This document shows positions 35,706 to 44,015 of a stretch of 64,000 nt of DNA, in pieces (position 1 is the stretch's first letter; every line of letters starts with the position of its first letter). The DNA comes from an uncultured Lachnospiraceae bacterium (GTDB taxonomy: Bacteria; Bacillota; Clostridia; Lachnospirales; Lachnospiraceae), in contig CACZJZ010000005.1 in the NCBI GenBank assembly GCA_902781655.1, forward strand, positions 56,020 to 120,019. Direction: 5' to 3'. The position numbers were made by a program, and so were the translations under genes. The notes under the pieces were generated by a model. It had not been told where the DNA came from, did no database searches, and saw only the letters and a program-made list of their open reading frames with translations.

Positions 35706-35810
35706 GCAGCGGGATGCGGACCTGGCACCGCAAGCGGCTTCTCCGCCGCTTTTCGTCCGGCTGACAACTCCCTGTTCAGCCGGCACTTCACGCACCCTGT
35801 CCTACTCTGC
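35706..35810 (-). promoter_or_regulatory. Tetrahydrofolate (THF-I) riboswitch
   Basis: About 105 nt on the minus strand upstream of folT. It begins GCAGAGTAGGACAGGGTGCG, continues with TGAAGTGCCGG, and ends TTGCGGTGCCAGGTCCGCAT then CCCGCTGC. The GAGTAG, GTGAAGTG-like and GCGGTG...GCATCC blocks in this order are those of the THF riboswitch, and CAGCCGG / CCGGCTG and GCGGC / GCCGC stems fit its helices. THF binding would lower folT expression. Confidence 0.92.
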
Positions 35811-35869
35811 TTTGATTGTTTCCACCGACGGTTCCACCAGGAACCCATAAAAAGTATAGGGCCTGTCCC

Positions 35870-35899
35870 TTGCCCTGACAAGGTCCACGGTACTAAAAT
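35870..35899 (+). promoter_or_regulatory. Promoter of the J-domain gene, possibly giving a leaderless mRNA
   Basis: TTGCCC (35870-35875), 18 bp, TAAAAT (35894-35899). The ATG at 35906 lies 7 nt after the -10 box, i.e. at the expected transcription start, and there is no Shine-Dalgarno sequence before it. Confidence 0.5.
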
Positions 35900-35905
35900 A
35901 CGCGC

Positions 35906-36907
35906 ATGACTACTGCATCTGCCTATCGTCTGCTCGGTGCCTCCCCGGAGGATTCCGACAGTACACTGAAAAGAAAATATCGCCGCTGCATCCGGGAGAA
36001 TCACCCCGACGCGGACCCGGAGCATGAAGAGGACGCCCGCCGCAGGGCGCAGCGGATCAACGAAGCCTATGCCCTGCTTTCCAGAGAGCGGAAAAAAGCG
36101 GGAGGCTCCCCTGCTTCCCGCAGAAAAACATCCAGCCCGCGCACCAGTTCAACTTCCGCCGCGCCGCGAAATCCTGCAGCCTTCTGTGCCCGTACAGTCT
36201 ACCCGCGCTGGAACGATTACATGGATTTTGCCGGCGCGCCGACCCGCGAGACAGTAACCGGCCGGTTCTGCTGGGATCCCTCTCTGGAGACCTTTGCGAT
36301 GTTTGCGATGAGCGTCCACCGTCAGTGCCTCGAGCTGCTGGGACAGGATTACCTCGGGCGCAGTCCCGCCTACGGCCAGGCTGCAGAGCAGAACGACACG
36401 ATACGGCTGCGCCTGTTCCATCTGCTCATGCAGGAATATATCCAACCATGGTACTGCCTCCAGAAACTGGCGGACGAGCTGCCGGATGTGGATGCCGATC
36501 CCGCCCTGCCGGACTGCTACCACCTCCCGGCGGAGCTTGCCGTCCGTGGGAGCCAGCTGATCCACCGCGCGCTGGACACAGTGGGCACGGGAGACGAGCT
36601 CCTTCCATCTGTCCAGGGCGAGCGGATCCATATTCTGACCGCGGGAGGAATCGACCTCGGACACATCGCCTTTGCAGATGATCCGCTCTACTACATCGCG
36701 CTGCCCCTGCTCGCGAACGGCGGCGCCTCCTGCCGCGTCACGATTCGCCGCAAGACCATCCGCCGCGACGTCCTCCCGTACCGTGCCGACCTGCGGCTCG
36801 ACCTGTGCTTCTATCATCCGGATATGAAAGCGGCGAATCAGCCCGCCATGCGGAACCTCGAGATTGCCTCACTCCTCCGACAGACCGAGCAGGCGGGAAC
36901 AAAATAA
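35906..36907 (+). CDS. J-domain protein with unknown C-terminal domain
   Basis: 333 residues. J domain at 1-70 with the HPD motif (33-35 in ENHPDADPEH), which stimulates DnaK ATPase. A Ser/Pro-rich linker (70-100) leads to a 230-residue C-terminal domain without zinc fingers or Gly/Phe-rich part (RWNDYMDFAGAPTRETVTG, FHLLMQEYIQPWYCLQKLAD), so a type III J protein. The client-binding role of that domain is unknown. No ribosome-binding site is visible. Confidence 0.85.
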   Translation: MTTASAYRLLGASPEDSDSTLKRKYRRCIRENHPDADPEHEEDARRRAQRINEAYALLSRERKKAGGSPASRRKTSSPRTSSTSAAPRNPAAFCARTVYPRWNDYMDFAGAPTRETVTGRFCWDPSLETFAMFAMSVHRQCLELLGQDYLGRSPAYGQAAEQNDTIRLRLFHLLMQEYIQPWYCLQKLADELPDVDADPALPDCYHLPAELAVRGSQLIHRALDTVGTGDELLPSVQGERIHILTAGGIDLGHIAFADDPLYYIALPLLANGGASCRVTIRRKTIRRDVLPYRADLRLDLCFYHPDMKAANQPAMRNLEIASLLRQTEQAGTK

Positions 36908-36962
36908 GCCGCCGCCAGAACCCGCCTCCAAAAAACAGGTCCAAAAAAACAGGAATTTCCGA

Positions 36963-36991
36963 TTGCCACCAGCGGGTACGTCTGATAGAAT
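36963..36991 (+). promoter_or_regulatory. tRNA-Ala promoter
   Basis: TTGCCA (36963-36968), 17 bp, TAGAAT (36986-36991), 11 nt upstream of the mature tRNA. Confidence 0.65.
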
Positions 36992-37002
36992 AAAAAAGTC
37001 GC

Positions 37003-37075
37003 GGGGCATTAGCGCAGTTGGGAGCGCGTCTCCATGGCATGGAGGAGGTCGTGGGTTCGAATCCCATATGCTCCA
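37003..37075 (+). tRNA. tRNA-Ala (anticodon GGC)
   Basis: 73 nt that fold as a cloverleaf: acceptor GGGGCAT / ATGCTCC, D stem GCGC / GCGC, anticodon stem TCTCC / GGAGG with loop ATGGCAT (anticodon GGC at 37034-37036), T arm GTGGG-TTCGAAT-CCCAT, discriminator A. The 3' CCA is not encoded. Confidence 0.97.
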
Positions 37076-37209
37076 TTTAATCAGGCATATCCGAACTCTT
37101 TGTTTTTCGTCAAACACTGTTTCGGATATGTGTTCCAAATAAAGGAAGCTTGATAGCGGTCAGGCTTCCTTTTCTTTGATTTCTGGACACTTTTTATTCT
37201 CCAACTGTT

Positions 37210-37570
37210 AAAGATGGGATTATCATGTTCCGCCGCCTGCGAGATGACCGATGTCATTGCCTCCTTGATGCTCAGGGATGCCTGCAGCGTGACAAAATTC
37301 GTTGTCATTCTGGAACCGATCAGCTCTTCATCATAGGACGCCAGAGCCTGAAACTGCGTCCGCGACTGCGGATCCATGAGTTCAAGCCATGCCTGTTTTT
37401 TCGATGACTTGCTGTTCTTGAGGACATCGCCGGCTGTCATCAGCCGGTACAGTACCTGCCCTCTCCTTCGCGTCCAGATCCGGCAGCGCGGAGGCAGTAT
37501 CATTCTCGTGAAAATCTTCCAGCTCATCGCGGATCACCTTCGATGATTTGCGACTCCGGATGATATCAAG
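37210..37570 (-). pseudogene. Remnant of magnesium transporter MgtE
   Basis: Two frames on the minus strand hold pieces of the MgtE cytoplasmic N-domain. Frame one (about 37570-37450) reads RSRKSSKVIRDELEDFHEND and TASALPDLDAKER. A shift leads to a second frame (about 37450-37215) with YRLMTAG and then SYDEELIGSRMTTNFVTLQ, the CBS-domain entry typical of MgtE, ending in QAAEHDNPIF. The central part of the N-domain, most CBS sequence and all membrane helices are missing. It begins 4 nt after the acetyltransferase stop codon and ends near tRNA-Ala. Confidence 0.72.
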
Positions 37571-37573
37571 GAT

Positions 37574-38863
37574 TCAGAAATAATCTCCGATCCATCCGCA
37601 CTGCTTCGGAATGACGCACTCCGGAAGCTTTCCCCCGCTCTTAAGTACCGGAAACTCGGTGTTTCCAAAGAGCAGATAACTTCCAAGTTCTCCGGGAGAG
37701 AGAACTGCATCCGCCGTCTCTTCCCTTTCACTCTTTCGGATCTGTACAGCCTGTCCTCCCTTATATTCCACTTCAAAACAGCCGCTGTTCTCTGCGATCT
37801 GCTCGTCGCGCACAATAAAACGCAAGGTCCCGCTTCCTTGATAACGGGCGCAGTTCAAGGCTTCTCTCACGTTTACGACCCGGATCATCCCGTCATAGCA
37901 GTCTCTCCGGGAACAGTTCCCAAATCGGATTTCCGGCAGCCAGCGGTCGATCGGAAGATCCCCCGGGACTCTCATTTTCACTCTCTCATAATCAGCGGCA
38001 AGGCCTGACAGCACATGAAGCAGGCGCATGCATGCATCCCGGTCCTCCGGAACAAATCTCCACACTTGGATGAACCTCTCCCCCGGCGCAAGATCCGTGT
38101 CCCGTTTTCCTGCATCCGCCGGAGAAAATGACATATATCCGTCCGCTCTCCCGTCTGCGCCATAGGTCACATAGAGATATTCCTGCATTCCGTTCTTCTC
38201 ACGGTACGGGTCTGCCTCCCGGGCAAAGCGGTATTCATAGTCCGACCGCACCGTCGAGCCATTGTAGCGGCGGATCCACTCTGCGTCGATGCTCTTAATA
38301 TCCTGAAGAACCGCATCCCGGTTTGATTCATCGACGAGAACGTTTTTCCCTTCCGGGAACGGAAGGGCGCAGAGCGGTTCGAGCCGCAGGATATAGTCGG
38401 ATTTCACGACCCCCTGTTCATAGCCGAACTTACGGTAAAAGGAAGTGGAAAAAGGATACAGGTAAGAAAGAACGCATCCTTTCCCATACTGATCGTTCAA
38501 AAGCACGTTAAAAATCGAGCGGATCGCTCCTTGTTTTCTCGCCTGCGGAAGCGAAGAAACGCCACCGATCCCGGCCATTTTCACAAGATGGTTCCCAAAT
38601 TTCATCTGATATTCCGTCGCAAAAACAGCCGCCGTCATCACGCCGTCATCCGTAAACGCGCCGTAGCGGTTCAAAATTTGCTCGTCCTCCCGGCTGTGCG
38701 GGTTTTCACGCCGCTCCCCGGCAAAAGCGAGCGCCCGCTCCCGATAGTCCGGAATATTCTTTACCTTCTCATAGGCTTCGCTTTTCATCGGCAGCGCAAA
38801 AGCCGCCGCAAACAATTCCTCGGTCCTTAGAACCTCATCCTCATGAATCTGTCTGGCTCGCAT
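37574..38863 (-). CDS. Eis-like GNAT acetyltransferase
   Basis: 429 residues in the three-part Eis layout: N-terminal GNAT domain (about 1-140; VKMAGIGGVSSLPQARKQGA is the acetyl-CoA-binding segment), a second degenerate GNAT domain (to about 300) and an SCP2-like C-terminal domain (to 429; VVNVREALNCARY). Such enzymes acetylate amines, including aminoglycosides in some species; the substrate here is unknown. GGGAG 7 nt upstream sets the ATG at 38863. It follows nagA by 1 nt. Confidence 0.88.
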   Translation of the reverse strand: MRARQIHEDEVLRTEELFAAAFALPMKSEAYEKVKNIPDYRERALAFAGERRENPHSREDEQILNRYGAFTDDGVMTAAVFATEYQMKFGNHLVKMAGIGGVSSLPQARKQGAIRSIFNVLLNDQYGKGCVLSYLYPFSTSFYRKFGYEQGVVKSDYILRLEPLCALPFPEGKNVLVDESNRDAVLQDIKSIDAEWIRRYNGSTVRSDYEYRFAREADPYREKNGMQEYLYVTYGADGRADGYMSFSPADAGKRDTDLAPGERFIQVWRFVPEDRDACMRLLHVLSGLAADYERVKMRVPGDLPIDRWLPEIRFGNCSRRDCYDGMIRVVNVREALNCARYQGSGTLRFIVRDEQIAENSGCFEVEYKGGQAVQIRKSEREETADAVLSPGELGSYLLFGNTEFPVLKSGGKLPECVIPKQCGWIGDYF

Positions 38864-38864
38864 G

Positions 38865-40004
38865 TCATTTCTCCCGCTCGCTGAAAACGCGCACGATGGT
38901 CCCGTCTTTCTTTGAAAGAACCATGTTCGCACATTTTTCTTTCTCTATGGTGCCGTAGTCCTGCAGAATTCCAACAGCCTTTGCAGGATTATAGGTTGCC
39001 GCACGAATCGCGTCCTCTTTCGGAATTCCGAAACGAATCGCATTCCGGCAGCACTCCCACAGACTCGTCGTACTTCCGGCAAGCGTCCCGTCCGCAAGGT
39101 ACGCTGCGCCATCATGCTTGAAAATCGGCTGGCCTCCGAGCTCATACTGCCCGTCCTCCATGCCCGCCGCACGGGTGCTGTCGCTGATAAGAATCATGTG
39201 CTCCGCTCCGAACAGACGAAACGCCGTCCGCACCGATGCCGGATGGATGTGCACCCCGTCGCTGATAATTTCCGCAAAAACATCGCCGTGCTCCCAGCCG
39301 GCCACGATCGGGCCCGGTTTCCTGTGGTGGATGCCAGGCATCGCATTGTAAAGATGCGTGAGATTCCCTGCTCCTGCGTCAAACGCCTTCTTTGCAGTAT
39401 CGTAATCCGTCATGGTGTGGCCGATTGAGAAGCGGATGCGGCCGGACAGCTTCCGGATGCAGTCGATGGCCCCCTCTGTCTCCGGAGCAATCGTCACGAT
39501 GCGCACGAAGCCATGCGTCTCATCTTCCAGCTTTTCTAGAAAATCCGCATCCGGCAAATGCACGAATTCCGGGTTCTGCGCTCCGACACGGTCGGGCGAG
39601 ATGAACGGTCCTTCCATATGGACACCGACAAGTCTTGCCTCATCGTCCGCCGTCTGGCCCTTGGCATAGTCGTAAGCCGTTTTTACAATCGAATGGACGC
39701 TCTCCTCGGAGAGCGTCATGGTCGCGGGGCAGATCTGCGTAACGCCCTGACTCCGCTCCCACTTCGCCATCGCCTGAATCGCTTCCCATGACGCATCACA
39801 GAGGTCATAGGACATGCAGCCGTGGAAATGCTCGTCTGTCATGCCCGGAATAAGATCCAGTCCCTCTGCATCCAGAACTTCCTCGCCAGAATCCGGCTCT
39901 ATTTCTTCTCTGCTCACGGTAAGAATCCTGCCGCGGTAGAACCGGACAGAGCCGCGGTGAAAATGAAAATCCTCACTGTAAATATCTGCATTCCGAATAA
40001 TCAT
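38865..40004 (-). CDS. nagA: N-acetylglucosamine-6-phosphate deacetylase
   Basis: 379-residue amidohydrolase that deacetylates GlcNAc-6-P. The metal ligand Glu lies in VGVHMEGPFISP, with GHTMTDYD and THLYNAMPGIHHRKPG contributing the catalytic His residues; DSTRAAGMEDGQYELGG holds the catalytic Asp. DEHFHGCMSYD replaces the usual HxH with HFHG. GAGG 7 nt upstream gives the ATG at 40004, which overlaps the stop of the nagB remnant by 4 nt. Confidence 0.95.
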   Translation of the reverse strand: MIIRNADIYSEDFHFHRGSVRFYRGRILTVSREEIEPDSGEEVLDAEGLDLIPGMTDEHFHGCMSYDLCDASWEAIQAMAKWERSQGVTQICPATMTLSEESVHSIVKTAYDYAKGQTADDEARLVGVHMEGPFISPDRVGAQNPEFVHLPDADFLEKLEDETHGFVRIVTIAPETEGAIDCIRKLSGRIRFSIGHTMTDYDTAKKAFDAGAGNLTHLYNAMPGIHHRKPGPIVAGWEHGDVFAEIISDGVHIHPASVRTAFRLFGAEHMILISDSTRAAGMEDGQYELGGQPIFKHDGAAYLADGTLAGSTTSLWECCRNAIRFGIPKEDAIRAATYNPAKAVGILQDYGTIEKEKCANMVLSKKDGTIVRVFSEREK

Positions 40005-40135
40005 ATCGATACCTCATCCGGAGAACCCGTTGCCAGCCCCAGGATACAGGATGGATCCGACAGAATTCTTGCCGCCATGATCCGGGCCGCCATACGACTC
40101 ATCTCTTCATAATCTTTTCCCTTTAGAATTCTCAT
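40001..40135 (-). pseudogene. Truncated glucosamine-6-phosphate deaminase (nagB)
   Basis: A 44-codon frame starts like NagB (MRILKGKDYEEMS, then ARILSDPSCILGLATGS, the first strand and phosphate loop) and then stops after six unrelated residues. About 200 residues of NagB are missing, so it cannot be active. AGGAG lies 11 nt before its ATG and its TGA overlaps the nagA start (ATGA), so translation of the stub may still couple to nagA. Confidence 0.85.
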
Positions 40136-40245
40136 AATGTAAAAAACTCCTAAATTGCGCGAGATAAATCTGCAAATACAGATATACCAATTGCGTCCAT
40201 CTGCCTTCGGCCTGTTTTCGGCCTGTGTCTTTCTCTCACTGTTCC

Positions 40246-40273
40246 ATCATACGTTATCCGCGGCGGTAGTCAA
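40246..40273 (-). promoter_or_regulatory. Promoter of the nag genes
   Basis: Minus strand: TTGACT (40268-40273), 16 bp, TATGAT (40246-40251), about 110 nt upstream of the nagB stub. Further down, TTGGTATA (near 40184-40191) resembles a half-site of a NagR/DasR-type GntR operator; only one half is clear. Confidence 0.6.
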
Positions 40274-40343
40274 AGATGCATGTATCATTCTTTGTATATT
40301 TTCCACAATTTATTCATCGCGTTCGCAGAATCATGAATGCGTT

Positions 40344-40378
40344 GGAAAAAGCCCTGTTCAAAAGACGGACAGGGCTTG
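40344..40378 (-). terminator. Intrinsic terminator
   Basis: Minus-strand stem AAGCCCTGT / ACAGGGCTT followed by TTTCC. It lies 40 nt downstream of the sugar isomerase remnant and was probably the terminator of the original operon. Confidence 0.85.
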
Positions 40379-40419
40379 TGTTTTGAAAGGTTATCCCCCG
40401 GCAGTTCCCTTATCAGAGG

Positions 40420-40706
40420 TTATTCGCCTTTGGATGCTAAGAAGTCTTCGAGCTGGGAATTTGCGGCGTCGAGCACATCGTTGACGCCGAGTTGTCCTTA
40501 CGCCCTGCGCAGATACCGGCGCGGCCGCTTTCGTGCGTCTGCTCTTCCCCTTCGATCCCGCGCTCGATGGTGATATCTCCCTCGTACCCGATTTCCTTCA
40601 GCCGTTTTATAAACAGCGGAAAGTTCACTTTGCCTTTGCCGATCGGCACCTCCGCGCCGAGCTCACGGCCTCCCGTCGGATAGAATACTTCATCGCTGTA
40701 TTCCCT
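40420..40706 (-). pseudogene. Remnant of a sugar phosphate isomerase/epimerase
   Basis: Minus-strand fragment reading SDEVFYPTGGRELGAEVPIG, then GKVNFPLFIKRLKEIGYEGD and ITIERGIEGEEQT. This is the last strand-helix unit of the TIM-barrel sugar phosphate isomerase/epimerase family (xylose isomerase-like fold). The frame then degenerates; a different frame ends in LGVNDVLDAANSQLEDFLAS and a TAA at 40420-40422, which may be the tail of another gene. No start codon or N-terminal part is present. Confidence 0.65.
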
Positions 40707-40802
40707 CTTTCACATTCAAGTTCTTATCTTCTCCGCATGTTCATCATCTTTTAATAATTCTTTCTCATTCCATTCATTGCAAAGAGAGAGAACGTGTTTA
40801 CA

Positions 40803-40928
40803 ATGATAAACAGATTTTCAGAAAACAAACTCGGAAGCAAGCTCAGAAAACAAGCTCAGAAAGCAGGCTCCAGGACAGTCGCCCGGGAAGAGCATAGCTT
40901 CCAGGAAGGACAGGACTTCCGCAGATGA
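40803..40928 (+). CDS. Possible 41-residue leader ORF
   Basis: Frame MINRFSENKLGSKLRK... of 41 basic residues, ending in ATGA that overlaps the start of the zinc-ribbon gene. Only a weak purine run (GAGAGAG) lies upstream. It could be a coupling leader or chance. Confidence 0.3.
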   Translation: MINRFSENKLGSKLRKQAQKAGSRTVAREEHSFQEGQDFRR

Positions 40929-41350
40929 ATCAATTTCGAGAAAAAATGGCAGACTGGATGCGCGGCCGGAACGGCATGGATCACTTTTCCGTGTTTCTGT
41001 CGTGGGCAGCCATGATCTGTCTCTTTCTTTCATGGATTCCGCACCTTGCCATTATGAGCACCGTGGCGCTGGTGCTCCTGATCTACAGCTATTTCCGGGT
41101 GTTTTCCCGCAACATTGCGAAAAGGAGCGAAGAGAACAGACGCTATCTGCTCTGCATGGGTAAGGTGCGCGGCTGGTGGTGGTCCATCCGGAACTGGTTT
41201 CGCCGTCTCCCGGGACGGGTAAGGCAGGCACCGGAATACCATATTTACAAATGCCCTCAATGCAGTCAGAAGATCCGTATCCCACGCGGAAAGGGCAAAA
41301 TCATCGTCCGCTGTCCGAAGTGTGGTAATGAATTTCAGAAACGAAGCTGA
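40925..41350 (+). CDS. Membrane protein with C-terminal zinc ribbon
   Basis: 141 residues: two close membrane helices (about 22-37 and 43-58), a basic linker, and a C-terminal zinc ribbon with CPQC and CPKC (Cys110, 113, 130, 133). It is followed 13 nt later by a J-domain gene, and the two are likely cotranscribed. The pairing suggests a membrane-linked chaperone function (inference). Confidence 0.82.
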   Translation: MNQFREKMADWMRGRNGMDHFSVFLSWAAMICLFLSWIPHLAIMSTVALVLLIYSYFRVFSRNIAKRSEENRRYLLCMGKVRGWWWSIRNWFRRLPGRVRQAPEYHIYKCPQCSQKIRIPRGKGKIIVRCPKCGNEFQKRS

Positions 41351-41363
41351 ATAGATAATTGCT

Positions 41364-42158
41364 ATGACAGATCCCTATCAGGTTCTGGGTGTTTCGCGGA
41401 ATGCCTCCGATGAGGAAATCAAGAAGGCCTATCGGCAGCTGAGCCGCAAGTATCATCCGGACGCAAACATTAACAATCCGAATAAAGCACAGGCAGAAGA
41501 AAAGTTCAAGGAGGTCCAGGCCGCCTACAGCCAGATTCAGTATGAAAAGGAGCATCCTTATGCCTCCTCTGATTTTGGCACCTCTCGCGGTCCTGGCAGT
41601 TCCTACGGTTCATACGGCTCCGGCAGTTCCGGCAGTGGATATGGCCAGGGCTATGAGGACTGGGACTCCTTCTGGGGCAGCTTCTGGGATGGCATGGGCG
41701 GCAGCGGCTACGACAGCAGTTACCGTCGTCAGAGCCGCGGCACGGAGAACGAAGAGGATCTCCGCTTTCAGGCTGCAGCCAGCTATATCAATGCCCACCG
41801 CTTTGCCGAGGCCATCAATGTATTGAACAGTATCAGCAACAAAACGCCGCAGTGGTATTACTACAGCGCCGTCGCCTGTTACGGCGCCGGGCACCGCGAC
41901 CAGGGACTGGAATATGCGAGGCGCGCCCGCTCCATGGACCCGGCCAACCTGGAATATCAAAATCTGGTCGATCAGATGGAAAACGGACATGCCCGGAACA
42001 TATGGGGAGGCGGCTACAGCCCGTTTGGCGGCCGCGAGGCAGGCACCGGCGGTGGCTGTCTGATGAGCGTCGTGAGAGTAGCCGTCTTCCTCTTCATTCT
42101 GCAGATGCTGCTCACTTTGCTCGGAGGAGGATTCCCGTTCTTCTTTTTCCTGTTCTGA
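41364..42158 (+). CDS. Membrane-anchored J-domain protein
   Basis: 264 residues. J domain at 1-65 with HPD (31-33), a Gly/Ser/Tyr-rich low-complexity region (about 72-135), a TPR-like helical repeat region (about 140-205; [19 protein letters not shown]), and a C-terminal hydrophobic segment ending in FFFFLF. The tail anchor would place the J domain at the inner face of the membrane, where it could recruit DnaK. Confidence 0.88.
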   Translation: MTDPYQVLGVSRNASDEEIKKAYRQLSRKYHPDANINNPNKAQAEEKFKEVQAAYSQIQYEKEHPYASSDFGTSRGPGSSYGSYGSGSSGSGYGQGYEDWDSFWGSFWDGMGGSGYDSSYRRQSRGTENEEDLRFQAAASYINAHRFAEAINVLNSISNKTPQWYYYSAVACYGAGHRDQGLEYARRARSMDPANLEYQNLVDQMENGHARNIWGGGYSPFGGREAGTGGGCLMSVVRVAVFLFILQMLLTLLGGGFPFFFFLF

Positions 42159-42198
42159 AAGGATGAAGCCGGAAAGGCGAATGAAAGGTTGATACAAC

Positions 42199-42711
42199 AT
42201 GAGCACCAGAATTATTTATACAAGCCGCACCGGCAACACAAAGATGCTGGCGCAGAGAATTTTTGAAGCGGTGGAGGATGATGATAAGAACATCTGTCCC
42301 ATCGAAGAATGGCAGCATGACACTGAGGCGGACACCTATTTTGTCGGCTTCTGGAACAACCGCGGCACCTGCGGTCTCGAGATCTGCGATCTGCTGGACG
42401 AACTCGACGGCAGGCGTGTCGCGCTCTTCGGCACCTGCGGGATGCCGGACAATCACGACTATTACCGGACAGTAGAGGATGCCGTAAAGGTCTGGCTGCC
42501 CGATCATGTGGACTATCTCGGCTGCTTCCTCTGCCAGGGCAAAATGCCCATGTCCACGCGGCGCAAATTTGAAGAAATGCGAAATGAGAACAACGCCAGG
42601 GAAATCGATGCGTGCATCCGAAATTTTGACGCCGCCCTTCTTCACCCGGATGAAGACGACCTCCATCGCGCGGCAGAATTTGCCAGAAACGCAGGGAAGA
42701 GACAGGGCTGA
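42199..42711 (+). CDS. Flavodoxin family protein
   Basis: 170-residue FMN-binding electron carrier. SRTGNTKMLAQ is the phosphate-binding loop (TGNT); YFVGFWNNRGTCG and LFGTCGMPDNHDYY are the flavin-edge loops. An extra C-terminal helical tail of about 40 residues. Similar to the short flavodoxins with FGTCG found in Clostridia; redox partner unknown. Confidence 0.9.
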   Translation: MSTRIIYTSRTGNTKMLAQRIFEAVEDDDKNICPIEEWQHDTEADTYFVGFWNNRGTCGLEICDLLDELDGRRVALFGTCGMPDNHDYYRTVEDAVKVWLPDHVDYLGCFLCQGKMPMSTRRKFEEMRNENNAREIDACIRNFDAALLHPDEDDLHRAAEFARNAGKRQG

Positions 42712-42738
42712 TGGACTATTTCAACATGAAACCATCGC

Positions 42739-42797
42739 AAAAGGACCGTCTTCAGCCTTCGCGCATCAATCCGCAAAGGCCGCAGACAGTCCTTTTT
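42739..42797. terminator. Bidirectional terminator between convergent genes
   Basis: AAAAGGACcGTCT (from 42739) pairs with AGACaGTCCTTTTT (to 42797); T-runs on both strands serve the flavodoxin and SEC-C genes. Confidence 0.75.
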
Positions 42798-42845
42798 CAT
42801 CGCCAGGTTATCTAAGCTGCCATGGTGCCGTCTCCGGCCCAGCCA

Positions 42846-43352
<507 letters not shown>

Positions 43353-43493
43353 GGTTCTATTCTCCTTTGATTCATCGGATCATCCTGTGCGGCGCCGCGC
43401 CGCGCTGGTGACAGCACCGCCGGAACGTCATGATTATACAACAACTCCTGTCAAAATACGACCACCCCGCCAAAACCTCCAGCTGCCGGATAT

Positions 43494-43534
43494 AAGAAGA
43501 AAGCCGATGCATATCTGCATCGGCTTTCTTCTTT
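43494..43534 (+). terminator. Intrinsic terminator-like hairpin
   Basis: GCCGATGCA / TGCATCGGC stem (43503-43511 and 43516-43524), extended by AAGAAGAAA / TTTCTTCTT and followed by TTTTT on the plus strand. No plus-strand gene ends just before it; it may end an unrecognised transcript or lie in the leader of the SEC-C gene. Confidence 0.7.
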
Positions 43535-43631
43535 TTAGGGGGGTTATGTATCGAATCATCGGCGTGGGGGTACACGCCTTAAGGTAATGGCTTGTTCAGG
43601 AACTCCATCGTTCCCTCGTGAGGAGTTCCGA

Positions 43632-43721
43632 TCAATAGTGGAGATTGTACATGGAATACTTTGCCATGAAATCAACGTAATCCCTGACGCACTCCTTGAA
43701 GAAATTCTTTACTTCTCTCAT
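43632..43721 (-). CDS. 29-residue small protein
   Basis: MREVKNFFKECVRDYVDFMA... ends in YSMYNLHY: an amphipathic, aromatic-rich helix. AAAGGAG lies 8 nt before the ATG. A hairpin (GGAACTCC / GGAGTTCC, 43599-43629) follows the stop codon, another (CTGTTCCGG / CCGGAACAG, 43760-43797) lies in the leader, and a TATTAT -10 box is at 43823-43828. These signals together suggest a real, independently transcribed small gene. Function unknown. Confidence 0.65.
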   Translation of the reverse strand: MREVKNFFKECVRDYVDFMAKYSMYNLHY

Positions 43722-43797
43722 AATGCGTTCTCCTTTCCTCGTCCCGTCTGTCTGGGACCCTGTTCCGGAGTTCTTTGTTTCTCTCTCCCCGGAACAG

Positions 43798-43827
43798 TTT
43801 ACATATTACCAGCCTGTCCCCTATAAT
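43798..43827 (+). promoter_or_regulatory. Promoter upstream of the AraC-type gene
   Basis: TTTACA (43798-43803), 18 bp, TATAAT (43822-43827), giving a leader of about 180 nt. The -10 box overlaps a TATTAT on the minus strand that could serve the 29-residue gene. Confidence 0.5.
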
Positions 43828-44015
43828 ACTTGCCAGATGCAAACATTTATCAGCCATATTTTGCATATGTTTATGGATACAGCGGATATTTCTGCGGTTT
43901 TCAATGTACATGCACAATTCTGGCAGGGAAGCAATCAGCCAAATTCTGACATTTCTGCAGGAATGTTCTATATTTATTTCCGCTGGCTGGTCCTGCCATA
44001 TATGAAGGAGTTTTT

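Noticed and set aside
35855-35892. Possible sixth copy of the hairpin repeat (GTCCCTTGCCCTGACAAGG)
   Set aside because: It shares only GTCCC and CAAGG-like pieces; arm length and loop differ from the five true copies.
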